Shown here: piece by piece, positions 3,247-6,019 of the stretch | Numbering within the stretch: position 1 is the first letter of the stretch | Layout of the letters: every line of letters starts with the position of its first letter | DNA from: Syntrophobacterales bacterium | Lineage (GTDB): Bacteria; Desulfobacterota; Syntrophorhabdia; Syntrophorhabdales; WCHB1-27 | Assembly: GCA_017881765.1 (NCBI GenBank) | Contig: JADGQN010000308.1 | Coordinates: 1-6,019 of the forward strand | Length of the DNA: 6,019 bases | Direction of reading: 5' to 3' | The notes under the pieces: model-generated | What the model was told of the DNA's origin: nothing | Database searches by the model: none | The model's input: only the letters and a program-made list of their open reading frames with translations | Position numbers and translations under genes: made by a program

Positions 3247-5937
3247 ATGGATATTGTCGGGAAGGACCGGGAGCGCTACAGGAAATTCTTCGGTGAAAGA
3301 GACAAGCAGAAGGACTACCGGGTCTACAGTGTCTGTTCCCTTTGTTACAACGAGTGTGCTAATCGGGTAAGAGTCCTTGACGGTAAACCTATTGCTGCGG
3401 AGGGTGTTCCTGAGAGCGACAAGGGCGCCCAGGGAGGGCTCTGCGCCAAGGGCGTTTCCGCAATAATGGACTGGCACAATCCGAACAGGATCCTCTACCC
3501 GGTAAAAAGGACCAATCCGAAAAAGGGGCTTCATGAAGACCCGAAGTGGGAGCGCATTACCTGGGAAGAAGCTCTAGATACGATCACCGAGAAGCTCAAA
3601 GCGGCACGGAAGAAGGACCCGAGGTCGACGGTTTTCGCCATGACCCCTGGCCCCACGGGCGGCATGAGGGCCAACTCAACATGGTCCCGTTTTATTCCGG
3701 CTTTTGGCGGTAACTCCCATGGATCCGGTGGTCCCGGGGTCATGTGCGGTGCCAGCGCCCATCACATAGGCGCTTTACACTATGCCGCGTGGGATATAGT
3801 TCCGGATTACCGGTACTGCAATTATGTGCTTCGCTGCGGCGGAAATGAAGGGTGGGGCGGCGGTCGCAATGCAAGCGCCAGTATCAGACAGGCAGCAGCG
3901 GCCAGAGAGCGGGGCCTGAAAATGAAGGTCATGGACCCCCAGGGCTTCACGGTGGCGTCCAAAGGAGAGGAATGGATACCGATTTTACCAGCAACGGACA
4001 TAGCAGTCTTTCTGGCTATGGCCAACCTCATCGTAAATGAGATCGGGGTTTATGATAAAGAATATATCAGGCACAAGACGAACGGTTCCTACCTCATTGG
4101 CGGGGACCGTCTCTACGTGCGGGATGAACAGACCGGAAAACCACTCCTCTTTGACGAAGCCGACCAGAAACTGAAAACCTGCGATGACCCGACGCTGACG
4201 CATCCGGCGATTGAGGGAAAGCAAACGGTGCACGGCGTCGAATGCCAGCCCGCTTTCGCGCTCATCAAGGAACATCTCAAACAATACAAACCAGACTGGG
4301 CCTCCGAGATAAGCACGGTTCCTGCAGAGACCATACGACGGCTGGCGAGGGAACTTGTTGACGAGGCGAAAATAGGAAGTTTTATCGAGATCGACGGCGT
4401 GAAAGTGCCGTACAGACCGGCCTGCGTTGTCGGGTACAAGGGACTGCAGACCCATTCGAATTCCTTTCACCAATATAGTGCCATGCACCTGATAAACATT
4501 TTGCTCGGCAATCAGGATGTATGCGGAGGCCTTCTGGGTTCCGGCACGGCAAGGAGCCTTGGCTATCCCGAGACGGGTGGCTTTACCTACTCGGCTTACC
4601 GTGGTCTTGACGGAATGCTCACGACCGGCGCCTGGCCGGTTGGAACGCCTGCGTGGCCGCCCGGTAAAGTGCAGGAGCCGGGCAGTTTTTTGAACTTTTA
4701 TGATATTTTCTCCCATGCAAGGACAAATATCTATCCTTACGCAGAGGACTGGGAAGAGTTATGGCAGAATGCAGGCCATCCTTTTGAACCGGAAGTTTTC
4801 TTTACTTATGGCGCCAACGTGGTAATGAATATTGTCAGGCCGGAAGCCGCGGAAAAGTTCCTAAGGAGAATCCCCTTTGCCTGTGCGCTTCAGCCATTCC
4901 ACAATGAGACAACCGAAGGTTTTTGCGACATCGTTTTGCCTGAGTCTCATTACCTCGAGACATTGGACATCTCCACCGGCTTCAGCGTCACCTACAGCTA
5001 CCCCGTGGGTCTCGACAAGTGGAGTTTTCACGTGCGCCTACCGGTTACTGAGCCGAAAGGCGAGGCAAGAGATATTCAGGACGTCATGTTCGACCTCGCT
5101 GACAGGGTGGGAATAAGGGCGGAGTATAATGCGCAAATAAACGATTATTATACGTTCACAAAAGGAAGGCGAGCGGGGAAAGATATAGAGATTCCACCAA
5201 TTATACGACCGGAAGAAAGGATATCAAACATAGAGCTTGTCGACAGGGTATTGAAGTACCACTTCGGTGAAGAGCGAGGCCTCGAATGGTTCAGGGATAA
5301 TGGTTTCATGACCTGGAAGAAGAGGCCCGAAGAGTCCTATTGGCGCTGGTTCATAGACGCCCGGGTGCCGATGTATTACGAGGTGATTGAAGTGGACAAG
5401 GAGGAGACAATCAAGGGCGCTGAAAAAATTGGCTTTCATCTGAACTGGGACTATTTCACCGGACTGACCAGTTATTTCCCTTCTATCATTCACACCGAGC
5501 TCCCACCGGATTCTGAATTCGACCTTTTCGTCATCTCACAACGGGATCCGCTCATGACCTACCGGTTCACCGCGCATAATCCTTACATAAACAAAGTGGC
5601 TTCACTCAATCCTTATACGTATAACATAGCCATGAACGCGGAAACGGCGAAGAAGAAAGGAATAAAAGACGGGGACACTGTTTGCCTTGAAAATCGTTTT
5701 GGGGACAAGCAAACGGGAACTGTAAAGCTGTCCCAGTTGGTCCATCCGAAGGTGGTGGCAGCGGTTGGTTTAGGGAGCTGGGCCAGAGGAATGCCTATTG
5801 CTAAGGGTAAGGGCATTAACCCTAATGCCCTGCTCAGACAGGACCAACACCGTTTTTGTCCTCTGTCAGGCTCAGCCGAACCGACGCCAAGAGTTAAAGC
5901 ATATAAAACGAAAAGTGAGACGAGGTCGGCAACATGA
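3247..5937 (+). CDS. Molybdopterin oxidoreductase catalytic subunit (DMSO-reductase superfamily), cytoplasmic
   Basis: This is an 896-residue Mo/W-bis-molybdopterin enzyme subunit. The N-terminal 4Fe-4S domain has C30-x2-C33-x3-C37 and C66, followed by K68, the usual electron-relay Lys. The core molybdopterin domain runs from about residue 80 to 580 with a glycine-rich G154-G-N-S-H-G-S-G-G-P stretch. C167 lies where sulfur-ligated members carry the metal-binding Cys, so it is the best Mo-ligand candidate. A second glycine-rich run (CGGNEGWGGG, 197-206), HSNSFHQY with LLGNQDVCGGLL, and CDIVLPES (560-567) are also visible. The C-terminal molydopterin-binding domain starts near 759. There is no twin-arginine or Sec signal, so it should be cytoplasmic, unlike most respiratory relatives. 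The next gene overlaps it by ATGA and encodes the Fe-S partner. The substrate is unresolved. Two-subunit arrangements like this occur in pyrogallol transhydroxylase and resorcinol hydroxylase, and PadB-type phenylacetyl-CoA oxidoreductases are another comparison. The family is certain and the substrate is not. Confidence 0.95.
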   Translation: MDIVGKDRERYRKFFGERDKQKDYRVYSVCSLCYNECANRVRVLDGKPIAAEGVPESDKGAQGGLCAKGVSAIMDWHNPNRILYPVKRTNPKKGLHEDPKWERITWEEALDTITEKLKAARKKDPRSTVFAMTPGPTGGMRANSTWSRFIPAFGGNSHGSGGPGVMCGASAHHIGALHYAAWDIVPDYRYCNYVLRCGGNEGWGGGRNASASIRQAAAARERGLKMKVMDPQGFTVASKGEEWIPILPATDIAVFLAMANLIVNEIGVYDKEYIRHKTNGSYLIGGDRLYVRDEQTGKPLLFDEADQKLKTCDDPTLTHPAIEGKQTVHGVECQPAFALIKEHLKQYKPDWASEISTVPAETIRRLARELVDEAKIGSFIEIDGVKVPYRPACVVGYKGLQTHSNSFHQYSAMHLINILLGNQDVCGGLLGSGTARSLGYPETGGFTYSAYRGLDGMLTTGAWPVGTPAWPPGKVQEPGSFLNFYDIFSHARTNIYPYAEDWEELWQNAGHPFEPEVFFTYGANVVMNIVRPEAAEKFLRRIPFACALQPFHNETTEGFCDIVLPESHYLETLDISTGFSVTYSYPVGLDKWSFHVRLPVTEPKGEARDIQDVMFDLADRVGIRAEYNAQINDYYTFTKGRRAGKDIEIPPIIRPEERISNIELVDRVLKYHFGEERGLEWFRDNGFMTWKKRPEESYWRWFIDARVPMYYEVIEVDKEETIKGAEKIGFHLNWDYFTGLTSYFPSIIHTELPPDSEFDLFVISQRDPLMTYRFTAHNPYINKVASLNPYTYNIAMNAETAKKKGIKDGDTVCLENRFGDKQTGTVKLSQLVHPKVVAAVGLGSWARGMPIAKGKGINPNALLRQDQHRFCPLSGSAEPTPRVKAYKTKSETRSAT

Positions 5938-6019
5938 GATGGGGTATGCTGATAAATCTGGTGAAATGTGTCGGCTGCTACAGTTGTGTGGTCAAGTGCG
6001 AGCAGGAGCATTTCTTGCC
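5934..6019 (+). CDS. 4Fe-4S ferredoxin-type electron-transfer subunit, 3'-truncated by window edge
   Basis: Only the first 28 codons are visible. The start ATG (5934-5936) overlaps the TGA of the catalytic subunit (5935-5937), and AGG at 5923-5925 is 8 nt upstream, so translational coupling is likely. The peptide opens MRWGMLINLVKC and carries C12-x2-C15-x2-C18-x3-C22 followed by EQEHFL. This is the standard first cluster motif of the DmsB/PhsB/NrfC-type multi-cluster ferredoxin subunits that pair with molybdopterin oxidoreductases. It would pass electrons between the Mo subunit and a further carrier. It has no export signal, in line with the catalytic subunit. Whether a membrane anchor (NrfD-type) follows cannot be seen. 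Confidence 0.9.
   Translation, partial: MRWGMLINLVKCVGCYSCVVKCEQEHFL

Noticed and set aside
3985..4716. 243-codon open frame on the minus strand inside the molybdoenzyme gene
   Set aside because: It is fully antisense to a gene with unmistakable family motifs; its product has no recognisable domain and it has no supporting promoter or ribosome site.

Overview
The window reads as part of a chromosome of an anaerobic bacterium of moderate GC content. A corrinoid methyl-carrier protein, a molybdopterin/[4Fe-4S] oxidoreductase with no export signal and a ferredoxin-type partner subunit recall the metabolic islands of syntrophic or sulfate-reducing Deltaproteobacteria (Desulfobacterota). That placement is an inference from gene content; there is no rRNA or marker gene to confirm it. 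No tRNA, rRNA, CRISPR array, insertion sequence or integrase is visible.

Left part (1-1762, plus strand): the 3' part of a corrinoid protein gene that begins before the window, then a very small exported protein that looks like the clipped N-terminus of an FG-GAP/VCBS ('DILWRN') repeat protein, then a complete classical short-chain dehydrogenase/reductase (SDR). Middle (1763-2629): a hairpin-rich convergent junction and, on the minus strand, a FadR-type GntR regulator with an FCD ligand domain. Control region (2630-3246): about 617 bp with no convincing gene. It holds a good sigma-70-type promoter facing each way, a 12-bp tandem repeat abutting the rightward -35, a GntR-like palindrome just past the rightward start site, and a leader of about 285 nt. 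Right part (3247-6019, plus strand): an 896-residue molybdopterin oxidoreductase catalytic subunit, joined by an ATGA overlap to the start of its Fe-S electron-transfer subunit, which runs off the window.

The most economical reading is that the GntR/FCD protein represses its own gene and the Mo-enzyme operon and is relieved by a carboxylate or acyl-type ligand. The Mo enzyme would be a cytoplasmic two- (or more-) subunit redox enzyme of unknown substrate. Aromatic hydroxylase/transhydroxylase-like or CoA-thioester oxidoreductase-like roles are possible, but the sequence here does not decide. The SDR and the corrinoid protein could belong to the same catabolic theme, but they lie in a separate, convergent transcription unit.

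The strongest candidates for something new are the regulatory region (two consensus promoters, period-12 repeat, shared TGTCTGA motifs, long leader) and the unassigned Mo enzyme. The tiny secreted FG-GAP fragment between two metabolic genes is the oddest gene.
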